Numbered from the stretch's first letter, positions 14,529 to 28,085 are shown. The stretch: DNA of 64,000 nt from Strigops habroptila (GCF_004027225.2 NC_044282.2:50560576-50624575), one strand, 5' to 3'. Numbers and translations: made by a program. The notes: generated by a model not told the origin, from the letters alone.

Positions 14529-17500
14529 GTAGAATTTCTACTGTAAAGTGTCTGTGGTAACAAGAGGGGTTTTTCATTCAAAATGTAAAGGCTGGTAGTA
14601 TCAACATCTGGAGGACTGTAGCCTTAGGCACCATTACAAGAAGCAAGAGATTTGGACAGGATACATTCAATCTTGCTTTAATGGTATGATGTTCTGCCAA
14701 GATAAACTTCTAAGCTTTGACATATTTTATTTTGAAAAATGTTATCATCAGGTGTAGAGGAAATTCCTCTTCACTGAGGAGAGTTTTGTAGCAGTGTATC
14801 TGATGACATAATTACTATGTGACTACAATTTTATGAACATCTTTCCTGACCAGAATAAACAAGAAGCAACAAACATTCTTTCTGACAACCCCCTACACCA
14901 GTAGATTTAAATAATAACAAAAGGAAAGGACTCAGATTCCCACTAAAAGCTCTGTAAGGGAAGTATTTCCCATCAGCATGCTGAACTTTAAATCCATTGC
15001 TCCTAATTAAAGTTAGTCAGCCGCTCAAAAGCTTCTTACACCAAGCCTCTCTGCCTTCAGCCTTACTTAAAATCTCAAGTCCTCACACCGTTCCAAAGCC
15101 TCCACTTTTGCAATGCCTCGCTTCCCACTTTGATTAAAAACCAGTTGCCTCCTCCTGCTGTGACCGCTGTGATGCTATGGGTGCCAACTTTCTCTCCCAA
15201 ATTGTCATTATGCACACCCTTATGGAGCGCTCAAAACTGCTGCAGACACTGCTCAGGCTTCTCTGTCCATCTTTGTCTACTTGGTTCAGTTGCAACTTTG
15301 ATGAGACTTCAGAAAATCTAGAATGAGGATGCACTCACCACTGTACCCTGCATGGGGCTCTAATGGCAGAATAAAAAGGTCACATCTGGGAGAAGTGAAT
15401 GCATAATATAGACTTATATGTTTACCTTATGAGCCTTTAACCACCAAGCAGACACCTCTATGAAGGAGTGGGAAAAAAAGATGTGAAATTCAAGTAAAAT
15501 TATAGGAAGCATACAGCCTACCCAGTGCCAAAGTTTCCAAAAGGCAACAACTAAATTCAGTTCTGCAATGCCTAACTACTAACATACATCCTCAAATTGG
15601 GATAGCTGCTGCTGTATACTGGTACTTAGGGGCAAACATCTGCTTCCAAAGATACCTGAAACCACTTTTCTTAGGACTTTGGAGCTCTCTGCCTCAGAGA
15701 GCTTATAGTACAGGAGCATGCTTCAAGTGAATAATACTGTGATGATTGTGGAAAATATTCTCAGCTGGTTTAAATCAGTAGAAGTTTACTGAAATCAACC
15801 AGCTAAAAGTCAGTGACAATGATGTCAATTAAAATCTTAGAAACATGTTCAAGTAGCAATATTTTGTAGTAAATCCATCACAAACACTAATAAATCCCCT
15901 CATTTTCTTGGATTAAAGAAAAATTGGACATTTCACTGATGATCACATTGCACCACCCTCAATCCTGTATACTCAGCAGCAGCTGTTTCTGGGATGTCAT
16001 TCCAAAATCTGCTTTTCAACTACTCAGACACATAGCTTCCACTTTCTTGGGTCGTCTTTACCTCCATTATCCACATGCATCACAGATGTAAAAAGTCATA
16101 TCTTTTATATCTAATTCAGTTTGTACTGTTTCATTGTAGCATTAATGTACCATGAGTATTTCCCAGAAGAAATAGTTGTCATTATAACACAGGGCTCAAT
16201 TCATTCACTAAAGGAAAAGTTTGCAGAGCTCCTGGAAGTGGCCAGCTTCAGATAACGAGACCATTGGATTAAATATAGGTTTAGACTTCTTTTTTTAATC
16301 CCAAATCCCCACTCCCTTTTGGCTGCTGTGGCTACAGCACTTCAGATTCTGGCACAGAACCAGTAAAGCAGGTATTTCAAGAGATGGTAAATCAACTTAC
16401 TCAACACTTTCCCTGGCTTCCTTTCTCAGAGGTCAAATATGTTTTCAAACCAGTAAAAGAAGTGAAAGTTCTTTCAAGTCTCACTTCTCACAAGGCAGCA
16501 CAAGCAGAGGGGGGTTTTCCAATATTCACTGCTAACGACATGCATGTCTCAGAAGAGCCTCTTTTCTTCTCTGAGCCATGGAATATGCACAAAGGTTTAC
16601 TCATTATCTTTTCATATTTTCTCCAAAATGCCAGATACAGGGCTATCAGCATAACGGGACAAGGAATGTACACATACATCATGTTTCATTATCCACCTTT
16701 ATTTTCAACTCAGATTCCCAAGCCAGCTCCAAGAAAAAATGCCAGCATTTCTGTGTATATGGGAACTCTCTCAGTGGTAATTTCTTGAGACAAGCTTGCA
16801 CAAATAACACAGTCTTAACATGTAGTTACTCTCTTCATGTAATAATATCCCAATTCCAAAGAGGTTGAAACATATATTTTTGTAAATATATTGAAAAACC
16901 TTGTATTCACATTATAACTAACAAATAAATGACTGCAATGGCACTATTCACAGACCAGGCAGAAATGTCATTGCATCTCAGAAAGGAGATGCAGAAACAG
17001 AGCACACATTTTTATAACCCTGTTAAACAGTGACACACTTTTCTACATAATTACCCTGACTTCAGTTCAAATTCAAAAGTAATGCAATTGGAATAATACA
17101 GCAAAATGTGTATACAACCATTCTGACAGCTGGCCAAGCCAGATTCATCTATTTGTCAAAAGACTAATCACCACTTCAGCATTTCACTGTAGCATCCCAA
17201 ATTCACCTTTCATTTTTTTATAGCAGTTGTTGACCAACACTCAGCACTTATTTTCAAACATGATGCTATGCTATGACAAGCAGTTTCAATTGCTATTTAT
17301 ACGCTTCATTAGCTATTTTGGAAGGTTAACGTAAGATATGGGTGAGAAGGGGAAAAAAATTAGCATCACCACAACAAATATTGGATTGCTTGTCCAAATT
17401 AGTCTTAAAAAAAGGACTTTATGAAAGTGGTGCTTAAGCCAAAGAAAAGCAGCCACAAGCAACACAGAGCAGCTGGAGGTACCTCTATGGCAGGAGGTAA

Positions 17501-18635
17501 GATTAAATCATACAATGAGCATTATTCATAAGGCATTATTCATCTCACCTTAAAGCAGACATCTAAAGAAAGTCAAATAGATTATGGCAAGTGCCCTCCA
17601 TTGACTAGAAAGGCAGCCTATAATGACTACCTTGGATGTACACATCTGCACTGTCACGATCCCTTAAGGTGAAATGAATTCCTCTGTTTCATTCCAGTAT
17701 TTAGCTTTAGTTTCTACATAGCAGAACAATTCTGCCTTCATTGCAGAGTATTGTTCCCCCATCACATCAGTAGAAACATACCACAAACGAAAAACCTGTA
17801 GGTTTTTACTAGCTTAATTAGTAACATTCAGTTTTTCTGAAGTTCTGAAAACACTTCACGGAGGTATCAACCATCAGTACACCTGCTTTACAAGTGAGGA
17901 AAACTGAAAGCTAACATGAAACTTAACATGACCTTGACCATGCTCTGCTACAGGTCAAAAGGTTAAACTAAATCTAGAATTAAAACCCCAGGACATACTC
18001 TTCCATACATTTCATCCTACCTTGGAATTACCATCATCTATCATCAGTCCAACTCTGCTGCATACTATTCAACAAATTCATAGATCTGAAAGGTGAGTAT
18101 GAAGATTAATAAGGAAAATAAAGTATACAGGGAACGAGATGAAATATCTATTTTCTTTTAACAGCTTAAGATAAACAGTATCCCAGTTTATTACACGGTG
18201 CATCCACACAGCACACTGGAGCATGATGCAGTTGTCTGGCTGGTATTGGTCAAGCTAGTGCCGGAATGAAACATACTACAGCAGTTTCAAAATTACATTG
18301 AGCCCAAGTTATTTGCCTTGTGAAGGGAAAAATCTTACTATTCTGAGCAGTGGGCCAGGCAAATATAGTTTATACATCTTTTAGTACTTGAGCTATCAAT
18401 AGTGCAGTGTGCTTTGTAGATTTATCAGCCCAGTCTAGGAGACTGGGGATGGGCTTCATGTTCTACTGCCCCATGTAGACATATTCTAAATTCTGTGTAA
18501 GAGCAGTTTACAAAGATAATACTGCAGAGCGCCCTATAAGAAAAAACAGTTAGACAAGGATTCAATGTTTTTTTTTTTTTACATTTTTGAAACAGATAAA
18601 CAGTTTTAAACATTTATTATAAAGTTGGAGTATAA

Positions 18636-18692
18636 AAACACACCTGTACACATACACACACACGTATACATCAACATATATACAGATACATG
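18636..18692. repeat. Imperfect CA/TA microsatellite
   Basis: Interrupted ACAC and ATACA units (ACACACACGTATACATC region) in AT-rich DNA. Confidence 0.7.
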
Positions 18693-21600
18693 CTTCTATA
18701 TAAATACAATACTTTTATCCCACTGATATGTTTACCTATATTCACTTTGTTGCTAGTTCTTGTAAATACATTAAACTACCAAAGCATGGTTGTTTCCTAA
18801 TTGCTTATAAAAGAATCATTTCAGTAGTATATTTTCCAGAGTAGGCAGAAAACTAGTCCTCAACACCATGATGCACTGGATGGAGGATGCCTTCCAACCT
18901 TTTATCTATACTGCTATCCTGCCAAGAGCAAGTACTCACCAGTAGACTGAAACCCTGGCACACAAATGTGATTTTCTACACTGGTTAATGCTGATCTAGC
19001 TGCCTGCACTCAGAATACAAGTCAAAGGAGCGGGAATACCAGCACAGTACTAGTATGTTTGGGGCAATGATCTTGTCAAAACATTACATATTTAGCACTC
19101 TGGAACTGATGCAATGAAAATTGTTGTTAGAAGACATAGGTAATGTCAGGATAGAAACAAAACATAATAAATTTTCACCATTATTTTCCTCAATATAGAT
19201 TTCATCTCTTTTGAAATAATACACATTTCTGTATTCCTTCGCTAATATGGCCCATCTATTGTAAACTTCAATATTATAGAGAATTACATTTGCAGATATC
19301 AAGAACATTTTAGTTCTGTTAAACAGAAATTGTTCTTAGCAATGAAATTATGTTACTGGAAAACAAATATATGTATCATTAGTACAGAAAACCTCTAGCT
19401 AAACCTCAATACTGTAATGGCTCATAAATATTAGATTACTGATGAAAAAACATTTACTATGTAAAGTCTGATCACATGAACATAGCTCCGCATTACCAAA
19501 CCAGGATGACAGTTCTGGATATTTCAGTTAACAGTAAGACAAGGAAGTCCCTCCTATACAAGGATCAAAAGAGAAATTAACAGTCACACTGTTAAACACT
19601 AAATATGTTTTTCATTTTCCTCAGCTCAAAGTTAAACAGCAACGTTTTTAAACTCCTTTAATTAAGGGGTGAAAGGACATTCTGTCTTTAACTGCTTCTT
19701 CTACCTTGACATTTCAAGTTACCCAAATCCAAAGTCACTAAAGACCACCAAACAATTCATTTTGATAAAAGCAAAACCAAAACAGGTGACAAGTTTTAAA
19801 GAAAAATTGTTTTGTTATGATGCTTTATAATACCCTTCAGCCAAAACCGCATGGAACGTTTTCTTCTCTCATTCATACCCTCTTCTGGGTGACTGCAAGA
19901 CTAACATGATGCCTTGTCTCCTGTCTTGTATAGTCCCTTTTCCAACTGCACTTTGTCTTGCCACATATTGGATGTTTCTTGTTCAGGTTTTCTCTCTTTT
20001 TTTCCCTGTCACTGTAGGTACTGAGGAGTGAGACAGCAGAACTGCTATGAAAGACAGGTTTAGAGGAAAGATGACAGGTCTAAATCTTAGAGTACGTGTT
20101 CAGATTCTTCAGCAATATGTGGCAACACAATCTTTAAGACACATGGACAGCCAAGGCCAAAGTTACAATACTGATGAGCCCTAAAACATTCAAAGCAGAA
20201 CACTGCAAGCAATAGGAAAACAATGTTAAATTTGATCACTTTAATAAATGGTTTATTATTCATTGCAAAGAAAAAATATTAATAAACCACATTTGCTCTG
20301 ACACATGCTTCTAGAACTCCCTGCTTCTGAGAGTCTGTAATCTGTCAAACAATTTTACAATCATTATGTACAATGATCAGAATGAAACACCTCCTTCAGC
20401 CTTCGATTGATCATGGATCACTTCAAAGCAATTTTTTGACTTACAGACTGTGCTTCATATTTTTTTGCATTTGCCTGGAAAAACATATGAATATGTTAAA
20501 CACATGAACAGATTGTAGGAGTTGCCAAAACAAATGCAAACCTGGGTCTGTTGAGTCTGGTTTCTCATCTCTAGCAATCATTTGTTTACCGAGAGGCAAA
20601 CACCTTTGTCAAGGCTTGGGTGTCTGTGATTTGGCAAGGGGGCCGAGAAGTCCATGAAAATTAGCTGCAGTGACATTAAGGGACACAGCCAGCCCTCTCT
20701 GGGAAGCATGCAGAAGAAGGAGGAAATGGTAAGACATCGAAAGACTGTGGCACAGCCCTTCATACAGCTCTGCTTACATCCAGAGATACATCAGTAATTC
20801 CTGTGACACATAAATAAGCAAAACTTCAACATGCTGATTTACTAAAGCAGGAATGGCAATAATAATACAACCATCAAAACTCCATAAAGGCCTTTAATGT
20901 GTCTGAAGATATTTTCATTACTGCAATAAGTGTTAAGCGTTTCCTTTGCTGTTAACAGTTCTTATGGCAAAGCTTTGAAGAATGTCCCATAGGTTATCAG
21001 TAAAGGCTCTATCTGTTGTATAAAAAATGAGAGCAAACTAAACAATCCAGAAAACTACTTTCAAGTTGTGGCCCAGGACTAAAGTTGGAATCATGACAGG
21101 ACAGATCTGTTGCTGGTCTCATCTGGCACAGTCCCAATGGGAGGAAGTCGTATCAATTGACACCAGCTGAGAATATAGTTTGATGCATCCCCTTATTCAC
21201 TCACTTTGGTCTGTATTTTTCTTTTTTTTCCCTTTTATGTTCTAGTCACCAACACCATTCCAGCCAGTCACTAATACTCCTTAAAGGCTAATCTTCCTGT
21301 TAGCTTGCATTTAAAAATGAATCTCAGATGCAGGAAATGAAAGCCTTCCTCTCAAACATAAAGCAGATTCCAACTGAAAACTAAAGAATTAGCGCTTCAA
21401 ACCACTCTTCGAGGATGTCCTTCTCTATTGGCAACATTTGGAGATGTTTGAAAGGGAGCTAATGAAGACAGGTTTATGTAACTGGTTATAATTTTACCTT
21501 CCTAACTGCACATTTCACATTTGTCTCAGTGAATTATCTGGTAAAATATTTCACAATAATGAAGTCTTTAAAAGGCTTTGTAACAGGTGAAATATTTTGA

Positions 21601-22431
21601 GCTAAAGTTTCAAAAACAGTCAGTAAAGTGAGCTTGCATAAAAATGCACAAATGGCTAATTGCTTAAAAAAAAAGTTAAAACATTTAAGCACATATAAAC
21701 ATACAATGTTGTAATGCCTTAAACCACTAAATGATTGACTATATGATGACAAAGCAGAAGGAGACAGGTAGAAGAGGAACTTAGTAAGAATCAGGGACAA
21801 ACAATGTAAGCAGCCCATTTTACAAGCTGTGTGAACAACCCCAAAGATCTTCCAGTATTCACTGCCTGATCTTTTTTGCTGTGGCATTAAAAAGATTTCA
21901 ACTAAGCTAAGCTTTTCAGAGAATTAAACTAATTGAGATCAACAAGTCTTCCTGGCGAAGTGGTGTTGTGGCATTATCACTCACCACCGTGAGGACAAAA
22001 ACTTACCTGATGAAGCTGTCAGACCTCGCCAGTTCTCTTCCCACCTACCTGTTACCTGCAGAGGTTCAGGAGAAGCAGGAAGCTGCCCTTCAGTGTTGTT
22101 AACTCCTTTCTGTGCTTACAAACTGCAAAATATAAGGATGACTCTCCTCGGCTTCACTAAATTAATTTTCCAAAGTTTTTCCCTAGCTTTAACAAGCAGT
22201 GGAGTCAGTATTGACTGAATAGGCTAAACCCTTGACTTACAAAGAAAAACTGAAGACCTGTGGTGGAATTATTTTATAGAGACATCCAACGAGACCTACC
22301 ATACTTGCTGTGGCTGAAGGACACAGTATAAATCTGCATCATTTATACCTTTAGAATTACTGATAGATGACAGTCACTGTTTATTCGCAGCATGGTAATA
22401 CAGATAACAGTCTCAGTGTGCTGAAGAGGGC

Positions 22432-22481
22432 TTTGAGCAACCTGGTCTAGTGGAAGGTGTCCCAACCCAAACCATTCTGTA
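22432..22481 (+). mobile_element. CR1 LINE 3' fragment, internally deleted
   Basis: Reads as the CR1 3' end (gagcaacctggtctagtgga, aggtgtccc, then aacccaaaccattctgta), with the usual middle missing. It is the only CR1 copy I can see left of MYCN. Confidence 0.75.
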
Positions 22482-22489
22482 ATATTTAA

Positions 22490-25400
22490 CTGGCCTACTC
22501 ACCTAAGAAAAAATATTTTGCCAGAGCTGTTGTCCTGAAATGCACATGCATATCAAATGTGTTCATTGTGTCACAGGTATTTGTAAAAGCAGGAATATAA
22601 CACATGAACAACCTGACTCTACTGTTATGTCACTGATGCTGTAAGTCACTAAGCAGCAAAAACTTCTGCAATGATTAAATTCAGGAAAGTTATAACTTCC
22701 TACTCATAAAGCAGTACTTCTGAGAATGATAAATGCTTATAAGTGACTTTACAATTAGGATATTTCTCCATGCACTATGTACACATTTAGGAGGAAGAAA
22801 TTACTGTAATAATATGTGGGGGTTACAATATTGTATAAGCAAATTTACCTACAGATTTTATATTAATAATGTTTCCTGTGGCAGCCTAAAAAGAGCAGTG
22901 AGGTATTTTTCTCTATAATAAAAGAAAATATTTGAATGACAAAATTTAATAAATTCATAATTTTTAAATTCAGGTACTTTATTTCCTCTTGGCCTAGTTC
23001 CCTAAGGAAAAAAAGTACATTCAACAGAGTTACTGGTCATTCCCTGGAATTAATTTTGAACTCACTAGCCAATTTTAACCAAACTTTACTGAGGGGAAAA
23101 GATCTAAAAATCCTAAAACTCTTCCAGTTTTCTTTAAAATTGGAAACTGGAGAGAGAAAAGAGATCCTATTAATATTTCAACCACTGAAAGTTAATAAGC
23201 TCATACTTAATTAGATCAAGAATGCTCTTAAAAGAGACATCAGAAACCAAGCTCTCAAAATTCCTCATTTCTATTACATTTCACTCAGTGGTTTTATCTG
23301 TAACTTTTTGAAGTTCTTGTCATTTTGTTTTGCTTTGCTTTAGAATACAACTGCAAGATACCAAATGCTTAGATGTTTATCTAGCCATATATAGGGTTTG
23401 AAAAATCTGTTGCAAGTAGGATGTTTTCCTGAGCAACTGCTATCAGCTTCTGCCAAATCTAAAAAAAACATTTCTAGTCCCTTCTGTTTTTAGTATCTTC
23501 CAATGCTCTCTGAGCAGCTAGAAAAGAGGCTGAGGGAGAAGACTAGTACACAAATGCTGGTCTGACCAATGGCTTTTGAAGAAACCAAATGTACACAAAA
23601 GGCATGGAAGGAAGAAAGCTCTTTTTCTACTGAAAGATGGTTTCTGATATATCTAGGAACACTCAAAGGCGGAGCGTTCAACCCGTTACCCAGTTAAGAG
23701 GCTGCACTATTCTTTCATCTTAATGGATGATGAAGATGCACTCTGCCAGAGCTTGTGGGAAAGCAATTGCTACCTCAGACTGTTACAGTCAGTGTACTGC
23801 GGAAATCTGCTTCAATTTCCATGTGTGACACTGGGCAAGTCCCTTACCCTGTCTCAGCTGAATGAGGGTAAAACTAACACCACACTACCTTCAGGGAGAG
23901 CGTCAAGAGAAGTATTTTACATTATTCACACTCAGCAGCTACACAGCAGTAAACAGTACAGCTACCTAAGAAGTTTAATGAAAGGTATGCTGGAATAAAT
24001 CCTCTCCTCTGAATCTGGAAGCTTTTGAAACTGTTAACTTTAATAGCTACCTCCAAATATTTAACCCACCTGAAAATGTTACTACTGCTAATAGGTAGTG
24101 TATCAGGTCCTCGCTTAAGACAAAGAAATAAAAATCCCAGGTCTATGAGTGTTCACATTTAGTCCTTTCTAGCCCTACACAGAAAGTTTCACATGTTGTT
24201 TCTGCTCGTTGAGACAGAACACGGATAAATCATTCCAATTCTGTCATGCTTTTGCCAAGTGCACTCAGAACACACACCTCCTCCCCATCCGATTAAGGAA
24301 ACCCTTTATAAACCTTCTTTACAATTTAACATGGAGTCGTGAGAGTATATACACTACTTCTGACTAGCAAAGAAAACTCAGAAATGTACTAAGGTTTGGG
24401 TGCCTCTGAGGAAGATAACTGCACACGCATCAAGTAATACTGTCTTGTTTCTTTTGATCTTGGTAGTTGCAGGCTGTAAGGGCAAAAGAGAGATATGTGT
24501 GGCCACAGAAATTTGCCTTACACAGCATTCCTTAATGAATCAATAATGATGAAACGGAAAAAGTTCAGTAGCCCTGAACACCAGTAACTCATCCATGTAT
24601 TAAGTCCAGGTGTGTATACCCAAGCTCTCAGCACAGTGCTTTGCCAGGCTCATTGTTAGGCCAAATTAAAAAACACAGGATCTACTTAGACTCTTACCAG
24701 TGTATACACAAAAGTATCTTTTAATCTTTTATACATCTTTTCCTACTTTTCCGGGTAGCAAATTTTTAACAATAACAATAAAAAATATTTACTACAAAAC
24801 TGGTGTATATTGGGACCAAGTTATATATGTTTTGTATTAAAACGTCTTAATTCCCAATTTTTTTCAGTGAAATAACACAATAATAAATTCACAATAACTC
24901 CAAGTAATTTCAGGTTTCCATTTGCCTTGAGGCTTCTTAATATATGTCATTTCAGGGACAGAAGGGATCAGAGAAAAGAAAAGCAAATGTTGATAAAATA
25001 GCCTGAAGTAAGTGTCAGCACAAAGATTGGTGCAGTCCTGCCAAAGCTTTGCACAATGTTTTCTATGTCTTTCTCAACCGTACAAGACGAAGCAATAGAT
25101 CTGGGGGTTTAACAAATCTTTTTACCTAAACAGAGTTAGTGCTCATAAACAGCAATGTTTCTCAGCATACTTCATTACATTTCCTGTTTAACAGGGGTTT
25201 TGGTTTTTGTTTGTCTGGGGGGTTTTTTTGGCAATGAAAATTACTTTAAACACTTTGTCTTGAATGTTACCCCTCATTAATGTTCTCATCCAGGGTACTA
25301 CAAAAGATATCACACCCCACAGCAGAACTTCCATAGAAGCTGATAGCTTTATTTCCACACACGTACATATGAAACAAAAACTTAAAAAAGCTGCTGAGAA

Positions 25401-25800
25401 AATCTAGTTGATAATTTATAATGAATTAACAGTAAATCAGATAGCAGCCATGGTCCAAAGTATGGGCATATCAATATTTGCACGTATAAGTGCATTAAAG
25501 GAAATGTGAAAGACTGAAAGGATTACTTTAAAGGAGCAAATCTTACATAATTGTTTAATTTGAGGAAGGTCCTCGATTGATGAGTATAAATAAGTTGTTC
25601 ACACATTCAGCAAGACACATACTAACTGTTCATGCCTCCTCACAAGCTGCAACCTGTTCAAGGCTACTGAAATGTGAGCGGAAAAAAATCCTAGCCACCC
25701 ACGTCTTTTTCGTCCAGCCAAATAATCCAAACAGAAATTAATAAAGCTCAGGGCTTTCATAAAATCTCACATCTTCAAAGTACCGAGCATACATTAGCTA
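22490..25800. other. AT-rich intergenic DNA, nothing supportable
   Basis: Only short unremarkable frames (92 codons or fewer), with no similarity I recognise. GC content begins to climb after about 25,840 toward the CpG island. Confidence 0.55.
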
Positions 25801-26480
25801 ATCAATGAATTCCCCTGTCTTGAATCCAAAGTGCATCAGAGGAATGGAGGCCAAATCACAAACTTCAGGCAAGCCTGGCCCCACACATCTCTCCAGCTTG
25901 CTGCCATGGGGGCTGGCTGCATCCCCAGCAGAAGCTGGTCCAGCACTCCCTCTGCTTTATGGTGTGCTGCTCCTTCTCCAGCTGACTCCAGCCAGCTATT
26001 ACCCCCCAGCCAAGTTTTAACTCCTAGCAGGCTATCTAGATGTCACTTTCAGCATGCCCTGCTTGAATCGTGCTTGCTCGGAAGCAGTGGTACAGAGGAT
26101 TTGCCTTCCAAGCGCCCTTCCTGCTCCTTAGCAAAACTGCAATCAGCTACCTCCATGCTGAGGCAGGGAAGGTAGACAAGAGCGAGCTGAGGGAGCAGAG
26201 TCTAGGAGAAGCTCACTACCACGGCTGGGGCCGTTTCAAAGCAATTGTCACATTTCGTCAGCCAGCCCAACCTCCCCAGGCAGCACAGGGAGGCCAGCCA
26301 CCGCCACCATGCCGCCTCCAGCAGCCCCGTGCCACAGGCCAGCCTGCTCGGAGGTGCCCAGCCAGCCCTGCTGCTGCCTTGGACACCAGCCAGCGCCAGG
26401 ACCACACCAGGCACCGAGGCCACCTCAGGACACTGGAAGGTTGGTGAAACCTCCACACTTCGGCCACACAAGTGTGACAC
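25800..26480. other. GC-rich shoulder before the MYCN CpG island
   Basis: GC-rich but CpG-poor. An ATG in a strong Kozak-like context (ccgccaccATG) lies at 26309 but opens only an 84-codon low-complexity frame with no recognisable domain. No gene is called. Confidence 0.5.
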
Positions 26481-27299
26481 AGAGGCGAGAGGGGATCACC
26501 ACATGGGAAAGGCAAGGCTTTCCGGCACAGCCGCACCAAAACTCCGCGGAGGGGACGAGGTGAAGGAGCCCACGGCCAACCCCTCCCGCCGTGAGGGCTT
26601 ATTGCCCCCTCTCGGGAGGCGCCTCCCCCTCTTCAGACGCTGCCACCGAGCTCGTTTCCTCGCTCGCTCTCTCCCGGCCGTGTCTCCCACAGCCACCAGT
26701 TTCGAAGGCCGCGGGCTCGCCCCCACCGCCGTCCGAGGCGGGCCGGGAGGCGGCGCCCAGCCCGCGAAGCCCCCGCCGCCGCCGCACACAAAGCGGCCGC
26801 CCGCCGCCACCAGCCTTCCTGCGAGCGACGCCCAAGTCCCCGCCTCAACCTGCAGCCTATGAGCGAGTAGGCGCCGCCCCGCGCGGCGCCCGGATCGGGA
26901 TCGGGATTGCACCCGCCGCCGCGCACTGCCGAGGACAGCGCCGCGCTCCCGTCTTGTCGCGTCGCGTCCCGTCCCGCGGCCGGCCCCGCCGCGGCGGGGA
27001 AAGGAGGCGAGAGAGCGGTGGGTGCCCCGCCGCCGGGGGGATGCGTGGGGGCGCCGGGCGAGCGCTGCGTCGCGCCGCCGCTCCCGCCGGCCCTCCGCAA
27101 GGTGTCGCCGTCGGCAGCGGAACGGCAGAGCCCCCGCAGTGTGGCTGTGCAGTGCCGCGGGACGGGCCGCGCCGTGCCGTGCCGTGCCGGGCGGCGGAGA
27201 GGGGGGCACGGGGGGCGCGGGCACGGCAGTCTGACGGGGCGGCCCCGGCGTGCAAGCGCGCGCGCCTGAGGGAAGTCGACGGCTGCAGGGTCATTCCTG

Positions 27300-27311
27300 C
27301 TAATTATTTAC
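27300..27311. promoter_or_regulatory. TAATTA / forkhead-like motif in an AT-rich block inside the CpG island
   Basis: CTAATTATTTACA contains a homeodomain core TAATTA, and its reverse strand reads GTAAATA, a forkhead-type match. A second TTAATAATTATT follows at about 27,363-27,376. The block is a sharp AT-rich patch in extremely GC-rich flanks about 580 bp upstream of the MYCN start. Function is inferred from motif and context only. Confidence 0.35.
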
Positions 27312-27672
27312 AAAGCCCCGAGTGGAAGCGACTCCCTCGCCCAGCCACTTCCTTTATGCCTCTCTTAATAATTATTTTTATGTTTTTATTGCCCCGTGTG
27401 TTTCCGCGGGAGATGGCGGCCGCGCGGTCACCGCTCTCCTGGAGGGGACGTTTCCCCCCGGGCTCAAGGGCCGGGCCGGCGCGGGGCGGGGGCGACACAA
27501 AAGGAGCGCGGCCGCGGCGGGCTCCACGGAGCGGGGCGGGGGGCAGCCCCGGCCCCCCGCGGCGGGCGGGCGGGCGCCCTCCTGTCCCGTCCTCTCTCCT
27601 CCCCGCCCTGGGCCGCGCGGGTTTGCACCGGGACCTCGGTGTGATGGCCGAGAATAAAGAGCGAATAGGGCT

Positions 27673-27684
27673 TTTGGCGCCAAA
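27673..27684. promoter_or_regulatory. E2F site in the MYCN promoter
   Basis: TTTGGCGCCAAA is a perfect 12-bp palindrome matching the E2F consensus TTTSSCGC on both strands. It lies about 200 bp upstream of the inferred MYCN start site. E2F sites at this position are an established feature of the human MYCN promoter, so the site likely links MYCN transcription to the RB/E2F cell-cycle switch. Confidence 0.85.
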
Positions 27685-27846
27685 TGCCAGGCACCTCCCT
27701 GCTTGTATGGAAATCAGGGGGTGGGGTTAGCCGCGCTCGCTGGCCGCTGGGTTTTTTTTAAGGCTCCCGTCCCCGGGTGTGTCAGCTTTATTCCCTCTCC
27801 CGGCCTTTTTTTTTTTTTTTTCTTTTTTTAATGCCTTTTGGGGGTG

Positions 27847-27856
27847 TTAATAATAT
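27847..27856 (+). promoter_or_regulatory. AT-rich TATA-like element of the MYCN promoter
   Basis: TTAATAATAT sits 29-38 bp upstream of the inferred start at 27885, the spacing of a TATA element, within otherwise GC/T-rich promoter DNA. It is not a canonical TATAAA. A GCGCGCC at 27871-27877 lies between it and the start. Confidence 0.5.
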
Positions 27857-27884
27857 CCAGCAGCTTCAAAGCGCGCCAGTGACA

Positions 27885-28085
27885 GTCATCTGTCTGCAAG
27901 CACGGGGTGAATGCGGAGGCTCGGGCCAGCCGCGGGGGCCGGGCGGGCTGACGCTCAGGAAAGTGCAACATACAAGATCATCTGCCTTTTTTTTTTTTTA
28001 TTGCCTTTTCTCCCCCCCCCCCCCCTTCACCCCTCCCTCCCGCCACTCCTCCCCCTTTGCAACACCTACCACCATCACCAAGGAG
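27885..28085 (+). other. MYCN: MYCN non-coding exon 1 (5' UTR)
   Basis: From 27885 the sequence (gtcatctgtctg, then gggtgaatgcgg) closely matches the first ~35 bases of the human MYCN mRNA as I remember it, which places the transcription start here. A strong donor, AGGAG|GTAAGA, ends the exon at 28085. Much of the exon is a pyrimidine tract containing a T run and a 14-base C run (28012-28025). Spliced to exon 2, the leader would be about 297 nt. The start site rests on recalled similarity and the exon end on splice consensus; neither is backed by transcript data. Confidence 0.7.

Larger units (their letters stand above)
8050..22420. other. AT-rich intergenic DNA with simple repeats only
   Basis: No gene, RNA gene or recognisable transposon is seen. 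The longest frame (16384-16788, 134 codons) has no recognisable domain. Simple tracts present: T16 at 9933-9948, A-rich 14466-14528, T13 at 18568-18580, and a CA/TA stretch at 18636-18692. Confidence 0.55.

Noticed and set aside
14369..14560. Possible processed pseudogene ending in the A-rich tract at 14.5 kb
   Set aside because: The upstream sequence encodes nothing recognisable and no target-site duplication was seen; it reads as simple A-rich DNA.
16384..16788. 134-codon plus-strand frame
   Set aside because: No recognisable domain, AT-rich composition like its flanks, and an overlapping frame of 96 codons; likely chance.
26309..26563. 84-codon frame with a strong Kozak context (ccgccaccATG)
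   Set aside because: The product is low-complexity Pro/His/Gln-rich and overlaps other frames; Kozak-like strings are common in GC-rich DNA.
26496..27730. Long frames on both strands of the CpG island (up to 379 codons plus, 242 codons minus)
   Set aside because: They overlap one another in several frames, are Arg/Pro/Gly/Ala low complexity, and are expected where TA-containing stop codons are rare. No domain or splice structure supports them.
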